Notes under the pieces: generated by a model
Database searches by the model: none
What the model was told of the DNA's origin: nothing
What the model saw: the letters and a program-made list of their open reading frames with translations, nothing else
Part shown: positions 1 through 10,243 of the stretch, piece after piece
Layout: the number at the start of each line of letters is the position of its first letter
Numbering within the stretch: the stretch's first letter is position 1
Program-made: the position numbers and the translations under genes
Origin: Stramonita haemastoma
Lineage: Eukaryota; Mollusca; Gastropoda; Neogastropoda; Muricidae
Direction of reading: 5' to 3'
DNA: 20,000 nt
Assembly (NCBI GenBank): GCA_030674155.1
Contig: CM060326.1
Location: forward strand, 37,450,393-37,470,392

Positions 1-980
1 TCATGATGACCATATACATGGTTAAGTTGTGTAGATGAACTGAAGACCAATGTTAGGGTAACAGTTTGTTTTTATCCTACCTCTCTTCATGACCAACCAT
101 GGGCTAAAGCATCAAATCCCTGTATATCCTACTCTAATCATTCATCCTCACCTCTCTGCACAAAAATTCAGTCAGCTAAGACAAACTTGTCAGGAAAAGG
201 GTGGTAAAGTGTATGTCAAAAGCATTGTCCAAAACACTTCACCTATTACTACCTGTCTAGACAGTACCAACATTATTTCATATTTCTAGCAAATAGCAGT
301 CACAAAAAATCTCCCCTTTGTACAGATTTTGCTTCACAAGCTTTACTGATACATCACACAGACCAATACTGGGTAAAAATGTTTCGTAATTCTTCCCCCA
401 TGAAAATGTTTATAGACACTGGATTTTCCATTTATGACTCCCAGGTGTGTAGCTTGAAGATTATGATTTTTGCACGCAATGTCAGTTCATGTCGCTCAGT
501 TGCTACTTTTTATCAGGGCTTTCATATGATGCACTTGGAAAATTTTACTCTCAGGGTAAATATTCATTTGGCTCCAGTTGTTTTACTTGAAAATTTTTGT
601 TCGCACTCAACTTGTACATGTGAAATGTTTGCAGGCCATACTGTTTAATATTGCTCCTTGCAGAGAAGGATTTATTTTCAAGTTAGAGTTTCCTTATTTA
701 TTATTGGTTAAAGAACTTGTAGTGCTCATTTGAAGAGTTTGCAGATGCCAGGAATGTGCAGTAGTGCGGTCTCCACTGTGTTGGTGTCAGTTTGTCTGAC
801 TTGTTATATGTTTTTAACCTGAATGAGTTCAGGTGATGTCCAGTTCTTCATTATTCTTTGTATGTGTTCTTTACATTTTTCAATCGCACACATAGGGAAC
901 TAAAGTAAAGTATCTTTAATGCACATTTAGTGACAGAAGACAGAAAAAGTCATTGTGCATTGGAATTGTATCTTTAAAAA
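1..980. other. AT-rich unique sequence, no gene recognised
   Basis: This stretch holds no microsatellite and no repeat shared with the rest of the window. Short open frames at 89-289 and 379-648 (plus) have no recognisable domain, no codon bias and no clear splice context, so they are not called. It reads as intergenic or intronic DNA. Confidence 0.6.
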
Positions 981-991
981 TTAAGAGAAGA

Positions 992-994
<3 letters not shown>

Positions 995-1052
<58 letters not shown>
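995..1052. repeat. (AG)n microsatellite
   Basis: An uninterrupted AG array of about 29 units, entered through an AAGAAGAAG purine run. It directly abuts a retroposon 3'-end fragment (1066-1102). On the minus strand the order is retroposon tail and then (CT)n, so the array probably grew from the retroposon tail. Confidence 0.97.
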
Positions 1053-1055
<3 letters not shown>

Positions 1056-1065
1056 CTCTGAAATT

Positions 1066-1102
1066 GTGTAATTGTACATCGGCCTTGGCCACAATACAAT
1101 AT
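1066..1102 (-). mobile_element. Retroposon 3'-end fragment (tail type 1, copy 1)
   Basis: On the minus strand this reads TGTATTGTGGCC, a short GGCC-containing arm, and then GATGTACAAT. The same block recurs at 11377-11403, where it leads into a simple TCTGAGTCTGAAGTC-like tail. Two copies of a core with a low-complexity 3' tail and no coding sequence fit the 3' end of a non-LTR retroposon. The family name is not known to me. Confidence 0.55.
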
Positions 1103-1105
1103 AGA

Positions 1106-1550
1106 AAAAAAAACTCGGAAGATATATAACAGCACCTATCTGTATTCTACAATCACTGGTTATCATAAGCTCATAAAGGAATGTTTTCGCCTTTTTTTAT
1201 CTCATCATTTGACCACTTTCTTAGTGCTAGTAGATGCTGGTGCAGACACCTGTATGATGTTGCGAACATGATGTTTGGTTTTCAGAAACAGGATAATTAC
1301 GATCACTGGTTGTATCAAAGCTTTCATTGCCGCTGCGTATTCTCTGTCCCAGTGACACCGCTCTGCCACTCTTTCTCATTACCACCTTAGACAAGTGTGT
1401 GGTCACCATGTGAGAATCTAAACTCTCCATTCCACCTTAAGTAATGTCATGAGGAAGAGGTTAATGGGCAGTTGGTTGGGAAACTGTGCTACACATCAGA
1501 GAGGAGAGTTGGCAAGCAGTAGCACGTAATTATGCGGATTTAATTGAAAG
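1106..1550. other. Unique sequence, no gene recognised
   Basis: Mixed-composition DNA. Overlapping 67-69 aa frames on both strands (about 1181-1430) show no motif or coding bias. Nothing else is seen before the hairpin at 1551. Confidence 0.5.
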
Positions 1551-1618
1551 GGGAATGGGAGTAAGACGTGCTAGTGTATCTTACTCGTCCATTCCCATGG
1601 GGTTTTTTTTTTTACCCC
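1551..1618. other. Strong inverted repeat (hairpin) followed by T11
   Basis: Left arm 1551-1566 (GGGAATGGGAGTAAGA) pairs with 1579-1596 (TCTTACTC, a GT bulge, then CCATTCCC). That is a 16-bp stem with one 2-nt bulge and a 12-nt loop. Directly downstream, GGGG, T11, A and CCCC (1599-1618) form a second small snapback. T11 would be a strong Pol III stop on the plus strand, but no Pol III promoter boxes are seen upstream. Confidence 0.8.
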
Positions 1619-1733
1619 CTATCTTTTCTGACTGTGTTGTCTTGTTTTGCATTGTCAAATTCACTTTTATGACTTAAAGTATGTTGATTTATGTAGTTTT
1701 GTATTGCAACTGTCGAGGTTTGTCTTGTATATT

Positions 1734-1735
<2 letters not shown>

Positions 1736-1771
<36 letters not shown>

Positions 1772-1803
1772 CTCCTCTCTCTCTCTCTCCTCTCCTCTCT
1801 CTC

Positions 1804-1874
<71 letters not shown>
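1736..1874. repeat. (CT)n microsatellite, interrupted
   Basis: About 139 bp of CT units with several CCT interruptions between 1767 and 1812, then a long pure run to 1874. The pure 3' part suggests recent expansion there. The open frames across it on both strands are translated repeat. Confidence 0.98.
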
Positions 1875-1877
<3 letters not shown>

Positions 1878-2740
1878 CTGAATGGTTGGTGTGCGGATGA
1901 GGACATCTCGCACAGTGAGGATACAAAAAAAACATAGAGATCATCAAAATACATCCAGGTGACGAAAGAGCATGTTTTTGGTGAGGATTTGCTGGATATT
2001 TGCTTCGTACTTAAGTACCGTGTTTTGAATGGTGTGTGTTATTTTGTCTTGGTGGAGCCATTGACATTTCTGCTGGCCCCCTGGGAGAAGCCCAGTTGAC
2101 TGTTAGTGTGATGTCTGGAGAGCTTGGGGCTGCTGCTTTCGTCTTTTCATTGAACAGTGTTGTCGTTAACAACTTCCCCTACTTCGCAGTTTCACCCCAC
2201 ATGACGCAAAAAACTGAAGATGCTCTTGTGTGCAAACAATGCAGTCAGTAGGAAACGAGACGATAAACTGGCTTGGTATAATACCGAGGAGGATAGTTTT
2301 TTATAGCTCTTTTGCTCAGACAAATTGCAAGTTGTCTCCGTATGCTTTCTCGTTGCGAGATCACAGCGTTGGTGTGGCACTGACTCTGTATGCGAATATG
2401 TTATTGTAAGGGGCAGGATGCATGAGTGAGAGAGCTCGTTAGTGGTGGAAAGGATCAGTAAGAAGTCTGGTTTGGTTTTTAGCGGAATGTAAAGTAAAAC
2501 ATACAGCAGAATAGGTCCTGAAAATGGCTCGACATTTTAAGAAAAAGGACCATGTACCAACTCTTTGTCGCAAAAACAGGACAAGATTCGGATAGCTTGA
2601 TCAAATCTAAGAAAAACAGAAAACTGGTTTAGAAAAATAATTAATCTCTTGTAAGACAAACATCAAGAATTCATAAAAGTATAACTGATAATCAGAGAAA
2701 ATACATTTTCAACTAATGGTCAGCTAGCATTTTTTTTATC
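1875..2740. other. Unique sequence, no gene recognised
   Basis: Moderately AT-rich DNA. A 71-codon frame at 2036-2251 is not microsatellite-derived, but it has no recognisable domain, no codon bias and no convincing splice sites at its edges. The rest shows nothing I recognise. Confidence 0.5.
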
Positions 2741-3075
2741 TTATTCTTTTATATCGAGGATAATGGAATAAGCACTCATATGCTTTTTTTTACATCCATT
2801 CCCCGTGTGTATGCAGTTTTGTGAATTTTGTCATCTGTTCCCACCGGCTCACAATAGCCTGCTCTTACGAAAAGCGGAACAGGATTTAACGTGTACGCAA
2901 GATGTTCTGCGTGCGTTCGCACACGGCCTCGGTTTATAGTCTCATCCGAGGGACTTTTGGGGAAGTGGAGTCGGCACTGATGTGTTAACTCCAGGGGAAA
3001 AATCATCTCGAACGAGAATCGAACCCGGGTCGTCAAATTGCGAGCGCAGTGTTCTGACCACTAGGCTATCTCCCC
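2741..3075 (-). mobile_element. SINE family A, near full-length copy (A1)
   Basis: Read on the minus strand, the 5' end is tRNA-like. An A-box match, TAGCCTAGTGG, lies at 3058-3068 and a B-box match, GGTTCGATTCT, at 3015-3025, with tRNA-like spacing. These are split Pol III promoter elements. The body begins near GGATGAGACTATAAACCGAG and contains a GTGCG-TT-CGCAC type hairpin. It ends in ATTATCCTCGATATAAAAG and AATAAG at about 2741. The same body occurs five more times in this window, in both orientations. Length is about 335 bp and there is no coding capacity, which is typical of a tRNA-derived SINE mobilised by a partner LINE. A poly-C tract sits directly at its 5' end. The exact named family is not asserted. 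Confidence 0.88.
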
Positions 3076-3099
3076 CCCCTCCCCCCCCCCCCCCCCCCC
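3072..3099. repeat. Poly-C tract
   Basis: C8, T, C19 directly at the 5' (tRNA-head) boundary of SINE A1. It may mark the insertion junction. Length calls in such runs are prone to sequencing error. Confidence 0.9.
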
Positions 3100-4130
3100 G
3101 CATAAGATAACGAGCTATTGAAAAATAGTTAATGAACTAGTACACATGGGAAATAGTTGTTTCAAATGTTTCAAACTCAATTACATTATAGTTAAAAAGA
3201 AAATTATTAGTTACATACGAATAATGAAAAAGAGGGGAGGCAATACTTAACACAAGTCTTGTAAAATCCATTCAAGGATATGGCAAACTGATTCAGTCAC
3301 AAGCCAGATACATACCTGGTTATTTCACAGCTGACCCTGTCTTAACTCTTCCAAAAGTGACCAAACTGGGGGGGGGGGGGGTTAAAGATAAATTCTAAAC
3401 AAAAAATTCAAAAGGGGAAAATTTTGTCTTTGTTTCGTTAATCTGAAGAAAGCTTTCATCTCTACTCCACAAAAGCCAGTAATAGACATTCTGACTGGAA
3501 AAGGAGCACATGAAAATCTAAAGGTATTCTCACAGCTGTATATTAACCCGTAATGTCATGCATACCTATCGAAGGCTGACTAACTGAATTTTTGAATGTC
3601 TGATAGGCCTCTGACAAGGATATCCATCGAGTCCCGTATTCTTTCCCTTGAATGCAAATGAAATAGTGGCATATCATCAGTTGATAACAACAAACTGACC
3701 TGTGATCCCGTTATCATCAGCTTTTATCAGATCTCTTAGAATTATATACTCCTCTGGTTTGCTTGTGATACTGCATCATTCTCTTAAACTTTGGGTGATT
3801 GATAGAATTAAATGAACTATATGCACATTGAATCGTAATTAAAGATGTATAAGCAGAAAAACAAAGTACACAAGAGTATAACATTATATAAGGTATGCAG
3901 ACAGGAAAACAGACAATCAGCCAGTCAGCCAAATCACTTTACAAATGAGTATATATTTTTTTAAAGACAAATCACTTTACAAAAGAGTTTGTTTTTTTTA
4001 AACATGCATGTATGAATATACAAACTTTTTAGCATGAAAATGTAACACAAGCAATATAAATGAAGTGCCTACTGATCTGAACAACCAGGGCGGAGTAGAC
4101 TGATTCAGTGCGTAAATGAAGGACTATCTG
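3100..4130. other. AT-rich unique sequence with one poly-G run
   Basis: No gene, retroposon or array is recognised. A G14 run lies at 3368-3381. A 71-aa minus-strand frame (3717-3932) looks accidental. This is the longest stretch in the window with little visible structure. Confidence 0.55.
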
Positions 4131-4135
4131 ATTAG

Positions 4136-4172
4136 CTGACTGACTGACTGACTGACTGACTGACTGACTGAC
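4136..4172. repeat. (CTGA)n tetranucleotide array
   Basis: About nine CTGA/GACT units, followed by degenerate GACCGATTGACTGTCTGA sequence. It is an ordinary microsatellite. Confidence 0.95.
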
Positions 4173-4236
4173 CGATTGACTGTCTGAATCATTTTAATTG
4201 ATTACTTAATCAATTAAACATTGTAACAGCTTTTCT

Positions 4237-4350
4237 TTCTGTTCCTCGGCTATACCTCCCAGGCTCACCAATGGTGATCTTTTTTTTTCGTATGTGACCG
4301 ATTTTGTCCACCATTATGCTAGCTGGATTCCGGCTACAGCGATAGGTAAC
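4237..4350 (-). mobile_element. SINE family B, 3' fragment (B1)
   Basis: The plus strand reads TTCCTCGGCTATACCTCC, CAGGCTCACCAATGGTGAT, then a T run, TCGTATGTG and ACCGATTTTG. This follows the same order as 13255-13330 (CTCGGCTAGATCTCCGAGG, TTCATCAATTGTGAG, TTTTGTGTATGTG). The sense direction is therefore minus and only the 3' third is retained. The match is diverged and its right limit is uncertain. Confidence 0.6.
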
Positions 4351-4470
4351 TGCTTAGCATTGAGTACTGAAAACATACTTTCTTTTATCTTTAAGTTTCT
4401 CTGTCTTTCGTATCTTTGTTCTCTGTGGTCTTCTGTAATGTCTCCCTCCTTTTTGTTTCTTGGTTTGTAC

Positions 4471-4473
<3 letters not shown>

Positions 4474-4545
<72 letters not shown>

Positions 4546-4594
4546 CGCGCGGCGTCTCTCTCTGTCTCTCTCTGTCTCTCTCTGTCTCTGTGTC

Positions 4595-4683
<89 letters not shown>

Positions 4684-4843
4684 CTCTCTCTTCTCCTCCC
4701 TCTCCCTCTCCTCTCTCCTCTCCCCCCCTCTCTCTCCTCTCCCTCTCCCCCCCACCCTCTCTCTCTTTCCCTCTCCCTCTCCCTTCCCCCCCCCTCTCTC
4801 TCTCTCCTCCCTCCCCCTCTCCTCTCTCCTCTCTCTCTCCCCT

Positions 4844-4900
<57 letters not shown>

Positions 4901-5007
4901 CCCCCTCTCTCCCCTCTCTCTCCCTCTCCCCCCCTCTCTCTCTCCTCTCCCCCCCTCTCTCTCTTCACTCTCTCTCTCTCTTCTCCCTCTCCCTCTCTCT
5001 CTCTCTC
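4474..5007. repeat. Composite array: GT, GC, CTGTCT, TGTC, CT and degenerate polypyrimidine
   Basis: Pure (GT)n runs 4474-4537 and flows into (GC)n at 4537-4551, so 78 bp alternate pyrimidine and purine without a break. CTGTCT units follow to about 4592, then (TGTC)n to about 4642, then (CT)n. A degenerate CT/CCT/CCCC polypyrimidine tract continues to 5007 with a second pure CT block at 4852-4898. Frames of 193-243 aa across it on both strands (VCVCVC, LSLSLS, REREGE) are translation artefacts. Z-DNA (GT/GC) and triplex (polypyrimidine) potential is an inference from composition. Confidence 0.98.
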
Positions 5008-5330
5008 ATGCAACCAGATTTTTAGTTTTTGGCTCCCGTGACTGTCTTAATGGACATGGTTGTAGCAAATTTTTGCTGAAGGAAAGGGGAAAAAAGGGAC
5101 AGGAGGAGAGGGGAAGGGAGAGGAGAGAGGATTTAATAATCAGCTGATCTGATTTCATCCCCTACCACCTCGTCCCCGGCAGGCCCGTTTTATGAATTAT
5201 TGAGACCTGAAGCCTGGGCCCCCGTGACTCCCACGAAGGACTTGTTACATTTGGCGCCCGGTCCCGAGGGAGGAGTGTGCTGCCTTAGTTGTCCATTAGT
5301 GATAACGCCTTTTGGGGAAGCTGTCTGCTT
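5008..5330. other. Unique sequence between composite array and CTG/G-rich block
   Basis: The segment at 5080-5132 is nearly all purine on the plus strand (AGGGGAAAAAAGGG, GGAGGAGAGG), the opposite strand bias of the preceding polypyrimidine tract. The segment at 5160-5290 is GC-richer and contains a possible LTR-type primer-binding site, listed separately. No gene is recognised. Confidence 0.5.
5252..5269 (+). other. Possible LTR-retrotransposon primer-binding site
   Basis: TTACA, TT, TGGCGCCC and GGTCCCGAGG occur in order at 5246-5269. An LTR ending in CA, a two-base gap, and a TGGCGCCC start matches the layout in many Ty3/gypsy-like elements, whose minus-strand primer is a tRNA ending GGGCGCCA. 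No paired LTR, polypurine tract or gag/pol reading frame is seen nearby. If real, this is a remnant of a 5' LTR boundary. It may equally be chance. Confidence 0.25.
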
Positions 5331-5395
5331 CTGTCGCTGCTGCTGGCTTGCTGCTGCTTGCTGCTGCTTGCTACTGCTACTGCTGCTGCTGTGGC
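5331..5395. repeat. CTG-rich interrupted trinucleotide repeat
   Basis: Repeated GCTGCTGCTTGCTGCTGCTTG units followed by CTACTG and CTG triplets. The translated runs of Cys and Leu are repeat-derived. Confidence 0.85.
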
Positions 5396-5520
5396 ACGGG
5401 GCAGGGGATGGGGGTGGGATTGGAGGTTGGGGGGGTGGAGGTGGGGGTGGGATTGGAGGTTAGGGGGCGGGGGTTGGAGTTGGGTTAAAAGAGTGGGGAG
5501 TGGGAGTTGGGGACTGAGGC
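5396..5520 (+). repeat. G-rich tract with short tandem duplication, G-quadruplex potential
   Basis: Many runs of 3-7 G on the plus strand. The motif GGGGGTGGGATTGGAGGT occurs twice, at 5410-5427 and 5443-5460, a 33-bp period. The density of G runs easily meets the usual G-quadruplex pattern. Glycine- and Trp-rich frames here are compositional. Confidence 0.85.
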
Positions 5521-5712
5521 GTGGTGCGACGACAGAGAGAAGGAGAAGAGAGACGGGAGAGAGATGAGGGGGTGAAAGACGAGCAAAAGAAAAGAGAAGG
5601 AGATAGTTGGAAGAGAGAGGGAGGAGACGCAGAGAGAAGCAGGGGGGTGGGAAGTAGAACAGAAAAGTAGAATGAGGAGACAGAGAGACAGACGGACAGA
5701 CAAAGATGCAAA
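5521..5712. repeat. Purine-rich low-complexity DNA
   Basis: GA-rich sequence (GAGAGAC, GAAGAG, GGAGGAG) continuous with the G-rich tract. It ends in CAGA-type units at 5680-5705. Minus-strand Ser/Leu/Pro frames are artefacts. Confidence 0.8.
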
Positions 5713-5789
5713 GATATTGATAAATTAAAAAAATCTTTATTTCCAAGGATTATAGATAAGCATAGATATATATTTTTATCCGACCCTTG

Positions 5790-6150
5790 CCCTCAGAGAG
5801 AGAGAGAGAGAGACAAACAAACAGAGGCAGACAGAGACAGAGAGAGAACACACACAGAGAACACAGAGAGAAAAACATAGAGACAAAGACAACAATGAAC
5901 ACAGAATAAGTACAAAGTTTGAAGGGACACAGAGGGTGACAAAGACAAGGACACACAAAAAAAACAGACACACAGAGACACACAGATAGAACCAAACAGG
6001 AAAAACCCACAAAGAAACAGACATAGACAGAGAAGTTAGGCAGGCAGGCAGAAAGGCAGAACAAGTGAAATACTAGAAGCAGACAGACAGACAACTCAAG
6101 ACAGACCCAACAAGCAGCAGACAGACAGCAAAGACACAGACAGGCAAGCT
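5790..6150. repeat. Degenerate AGAC/CAGA/AG low-complexity tract
   Basis: Starts as (AG)n at 5795-5812 and continues as imperfect ACAGACAGAG, ACACAGAG, and GCAGGCAG/CAGACAGACAG units to about 6145. It looks like an aged microsatellite. The 138-aa Cys/Leu-rich minus-strand frame is repeat-derived. Confidence 0.9.
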
Positions 6151-6978
6151 CAGACGACATTTTCAACTCTCTAAGGGCTGGAAGGCCCTTCGCTCCAAGT
6201 TAGAGAGGACTTTCCATCTCCACAGCCAAATTCAACGGGCTTACCACTGATGACTGCCACGGTGGGGAAGAAGTATGGACATTGTCACTGACGTGGGGAT
6301 GGAGTCAGGGGAATTGAGTGCCCCCCTGCCTCTGAAATTAGCTTCCATGCTGCTCTATTGACTTAGCTGTTCTTACCTCGAACATGTCTGCGGGATCAAT
6401 GTCGATATTTCAGTCAAAAAGTAATTTTGTGTAACATCATTTCCCATCCAGTTATTATATAGCTTTTGGTCATTTTTTCGTAGCTTGTTAAGTGTGTATG
6501 TGTGCGCAAACGCGTGGCGCGCGTGTGATGTATATTCTGTAACGATCTTGTTATTCTAGCTGGCTGGTTGGCTGTCTGTCTGTATGTGTCTGCTTCTCTT
6601 TCTGAGCACTGAGTGCGCTTATGTTTTTGAGTCAAAACAAAATAGCTGAAAGAAGAAACTGTTCTCTGTTTTTTTGCACAATATTTGGGGCCTGGTTTAG
6701 AAATACCTTAAGAAAGCAATAAACATTTTATCAGTACAAATGGAATTGTTCTTTTGCATGATTATTGACCCAGTAAAGTGGAATCAAAGTTTAAAAGTTG
6801 TGTCCTGATATACCTACAAGTGAGGCCTGAGGTTTTCATGATCAAAATTATCGATCCATCTTTCAAGGTGGGAGCATGGATGTGTAACGAATGTACATAG
6901 GATATGATGATAATGAGCAACTCGCGATATAAGACCCGAAAAAAAAAATTTTAGGCAATGCTAGGTTGGTTCAACTCT
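6151..6978. other. Unique sequence with a stem-loop at its start
   Basis: A foldback lies at 6167-6207. The outer arms CTCTCTAA and TTAGAGAG bracket an inner AAGGGC / GCCCTT hairpin (6173-6190). The segment at 6190-6400 is GC-richer but has no convincing reading frame. The rest is AT-rich with no recognised repeat. Confidence 0.5.
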
Positions 6979-6998
6979 CCACCACCACCACCACCACC
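6979..6998. repeat. (CCA)n short array
   Basis: Six to seven CCA units, then CCCCACCCACCCCT. Confidence 0.9.
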
Positions 6999-7084
6999 CC
7001 ACCCACCCCTCAAAAAAATACCGCCTGAAAATTTACACAGAAAAAACAGAAAATATACTTAGACGACAATGTCAATGCAAAAGG

Positions 7085-7216
7085 TGGCATGGCTTTTCAT
7101 TCCACTTCTTCACCCCGAAGTCGGAATGAGGCTACCTTTAAGGTTGGTAAAAGCGGTCGCGTACGCAAAATCCCATCATTGGTGAATCTTGGAGCTCTAG
7201 CAGAGGAACAAAAATT
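7085..7216 (+). mobile_element. SINE family B, 3' fragment (B2)
   Basis: The plus strand reads CCCGAAGTCGGAATGAGGC, TACCTTTAAGGTTGGTAAA, then CGTACGCAAAATCCCATCA, TTGGTGAATCTTGGAGC and TCTAGCAGAGGAAC. Each block has a counterpart in the same order on the minus strand of 13255-13345 (CCTGAAGTCGCAGTGCGG, ATACCTTCATAG, CACAAAATCTCACAA, TTGATGAACCTCGGAG, ATCTAGCCGAGAAACG). It is a diverged 3' half of the same element. Confidence 0.75.
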
Positions 7217-7347
7217 ACATATATTTCTTAAGAACTCTTTGAGGCACCTGCGCTTCTCTTTTCAGTGAATCATTCAAAACAAAGAAAGCCTGGCAGAGTT
7301 TAGAGGTGGCAGTGTGCATAGCAGGTATATCCCTGTCGATCATTACA

Positions 7348-7384
7348 CCATCTGCCATAGCTGGATTTCTATGTAGGCAGATGG
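7348..7384. other. Stem-loop, 13-bp stem
   Basis: CCATCTGCCATAG (7348-7360) pairs with CTATG, a short bulge, then GGCAGATGG (7369-7384). The loop is 8 nt. The pairing is near perfect, well beyond what the local composition suggests. Confidence 0.75.
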
Positions 7385-7472
7385 GGTTAACGTATTCGCA
7401 AAGAACGGGGGGGGGGGGTTGAAGGGTCTGCGTGAGTTAACACTTCAGACGACAGTGTTTGTCTCAACCACA

Positions 7473-7517
7473 GGAGTTTGGAGTCATTAACCAGTATTGA
7501 CTCCAAGAGAAAACTCC
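7473..7517. other. Stem-loop, 9-bp core stem
   Basis: TTGGAGTCA (7478-7486) pairs with TGACTCCAA (7498-7506) across an 11-nt loop. GGAGT (7473-7477) can pair with ACTCC just beyond a bulge on the right side. Confidence 0.65.
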
Positions 7518-7732
7518 CCGCAATAGAGAGAATACTGGAATATATGCCTTCAGTTACCGCACATAGCTGGTGAAGCTATTATGTCGATACGAAAAACCAA
7601 CACGGTAAAGGAATGCCATACTCCTAATGAGTATAAAGTACTTTTGTTGCTCTTTAAGAATGATTCCAGACACGGAAAAAAGAGTTTTGTGGTAAGCTAA
7701 ACACGTTACGACCTCTAAGACCAGCACGAGTA

Positions 7733-8240
<508 letters not shown>

Positions 8241-8660
8241 CAACATCAGTAAAAGTATAGTAACAAGCTGTGGGCAGAAAAACGGACAAAGGAAGGGGTT
8301 AAATGAAGAAAAGAACTACTATAACATCAACATGATGACAATCCTGATAATGGTTCAAACGAAGGTGGTGTTAATAATGGTTATGGTGATGGAGGTGGCG
8401 ATGCCCATGGAAGTGGTGGTGGCTACAACATCAAAGGCAGCAGCAACAACAACACTGCAACGACGGCCACATTATATTAATAGCGAAGAGGATGATGCTA
8501 TTTATGACTACAGTGACGAAAAAGTTGATGATGATGATAAGTTGCGTGAGCAGACCTGAAGATGACCGTCATAATGTAGGCCTGCGTTTAGCGCTTTGGG
8601 CAGGGAGAATTGCTCTTTTGCGTGATGCCATTGCATATTGAAAGCACAATCACAGCGCCT
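8241..8660. other. Triplet-biased degenerate sequence, no gene called
   Basis: GAT/GGT/AAC-rich triplet texture continues from the AGT/AGC domain (for example GGTGATGGAGGTGGCGATG at 8381-8403 and GATGATGATGATAAG at 8527-8541). It looks like eroded trinucleotide repeat. Frames are open but low complexity. Confidence 0.6.
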
Positions 8661-8673
8661 GGATACACGCAAA

Positions 8674-8935
8674 CACACACACACACATGTGCGCGCGCAT
8701 GCATGTATGCACATTATGTGCGGACACACAAACACACACTCGCAGGGGCACATGTAAACGCGCGCACACACACTGCACACACACGCGCACACACACACAC
8801 ACATGCGCGCGTACGCACGCACGCACCCACACACGACTACGTCTGAACACAAAGGCAGTTATGTATGCGGGAATGCATGTAACACACACACACATACACA
8901 GACACACGCGCACGCACGCGATTGCGAAACAGACA
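8674..8935. repeat. CA-rich array with interspersed CG/GCGC
   Basis: Imperfect (CA)n with many GCGCGCAT, CGCGCGTACGCACGCACG interruptions, and a CAGACAGACAGACA end at 8929-8943. Mostly alternating purine and pyrimidine. His/Thr and Cys/Val frames are artefacts. Confidence 0.95.
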
Positions 8936-9051
8936 GACAGACACAAAAAGATGGACAAGAAGAAAAGACCCACTCAAGAGACATGCACGGATTTTTGATG
9001 AAAACTCCAATTGTGCTAGAATCATAAGGTCGATAGAAACAGACAGCCCTT

Positions 9052-9270
<219 letters not shown>

Positions 9271-9370
9271 ACTCTCAACAAAGTCATAGCATAAGGAATC
9301 ACTGTCAACATCAAAGTCAGCATGAACTGAATAATTGACAGGCCATTCATTATGCCAATGTCTCCCGCTG

Positions 9371-9543
9371 GGCTCTCTCTCTCGCTCTCCGCTCTCGCTC
9401 TCACTCTCTCTCTCTCTCTTATTCGCTCTTGCTCTTGCTCTGTTTTCCTCTCTCTTTCTCTCTCTCTCCTCTCTCCTCTCTCTCCTCTCCTCTTCCTCTC
9501 ATCTCCCTCTCTCTCTCTCTCTCTCTCTCTCCTCTCTCTCTCA

Positions 9544-9580
<37 letters not shown>

Positions 9581-9590
9581 CTCTCCCTTG
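9371..9590. repeat. Degenerate CT array
   Basis: CT units with GCTC, TTC and CCT interruptions. Short pure runs lie at about 9505-9530 and 9544-9584. Confidence 0.96.
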
Positions 9591-9591
9591 A

Positions 9592-9722
9592 AACACACAC
9601 ACACACGCGCACGCACACACACACATCGATCTTATTTTTTTCTCGACCTCTGTGTCATCAACCTGTCTTTTCCTGTAGCCCCCCCCCCCCCCCCCCCAAA
9701 CACACACACACAACACACACAC
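9592..9722. repeat. (CA)n, poly-C, (CA)n cluster
   Basis: (CA)n with GCGCACGCA lies at 9592-9625, a C19 run at 9679-9697, and (CA)n again at 9701-9722, all directly downstream of the CT array. Confidence 0.95.
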
Positions 9723-10047
9723 CCATCCACTTTCCACTTAATCATTACATCGTTCAAAGATTCGCAAAAGTCATACAGCCAACGCATGCATTTATGCATG
9801 CATACTCTCACATTAGCACGCTCGTGCATATCTGCACAAATATGCAATTGATGCTCAAATGCACAAATGAACATATGCACCTACACGGGTACACTAGCAC
9901 TTAAGACACACATGGGATCGGTGGATTAGATTAAGCACGCCAGTAACACTCTTACGCGCACGTGAAGATATGTGTCTATCTGTGTACACATGCACTTTGG
10001 CTAGTGAAGCCACACATGGCATAGAGATGCATAAGTATGTTCACCTG
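9723..10047. other. Sequence rich in GCATGCA-type words with one short palindrome
   Basis: GCATGCAT-TT-ATGCATGC (9784-9801) is a perfect 8-bp snapback with a 2-nt loop. TGCA words recur through 9786-9870. No gene is recognised. Confidence 0.5.
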
Positions 10048-10225
<178 letters not shown>

Positions 10226-10243
10226 GCTAAAAATGCATGAAAA

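Larger units (their letters stand above)
7217..7732. other. Unique sequence with two stem-loops and a poly-G run
   Basis: Contains stem-loops at 7348-7384 and 7473-7517, listed separately, and a G12 run at 7407-7418. No gene or repeat family is recognised. Confidence 0.5.

Noticed and set aside
2036..2251. 71-codon plus-strand frame without simple repeats
   Set aside because: It has a mixed composition but no recognisable domain, no third-position bias and no clear donor or acceptor. A minus-strand frame overlaps its end.
3015..3068. Genuine tRNA gene on the minus strand
   Set aside because: Promoter boxes are good, but the sequence runs on into the family A body found six times, so it is a SINE head.
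4294..5147. 193-243 codon frames on both strands across the composite array
   Set aside because: They encode only VCVC, LSLS, REGE and TDRQ repeats from dinucleotide and tetranucleotide arrays, and several overlap in different frames.
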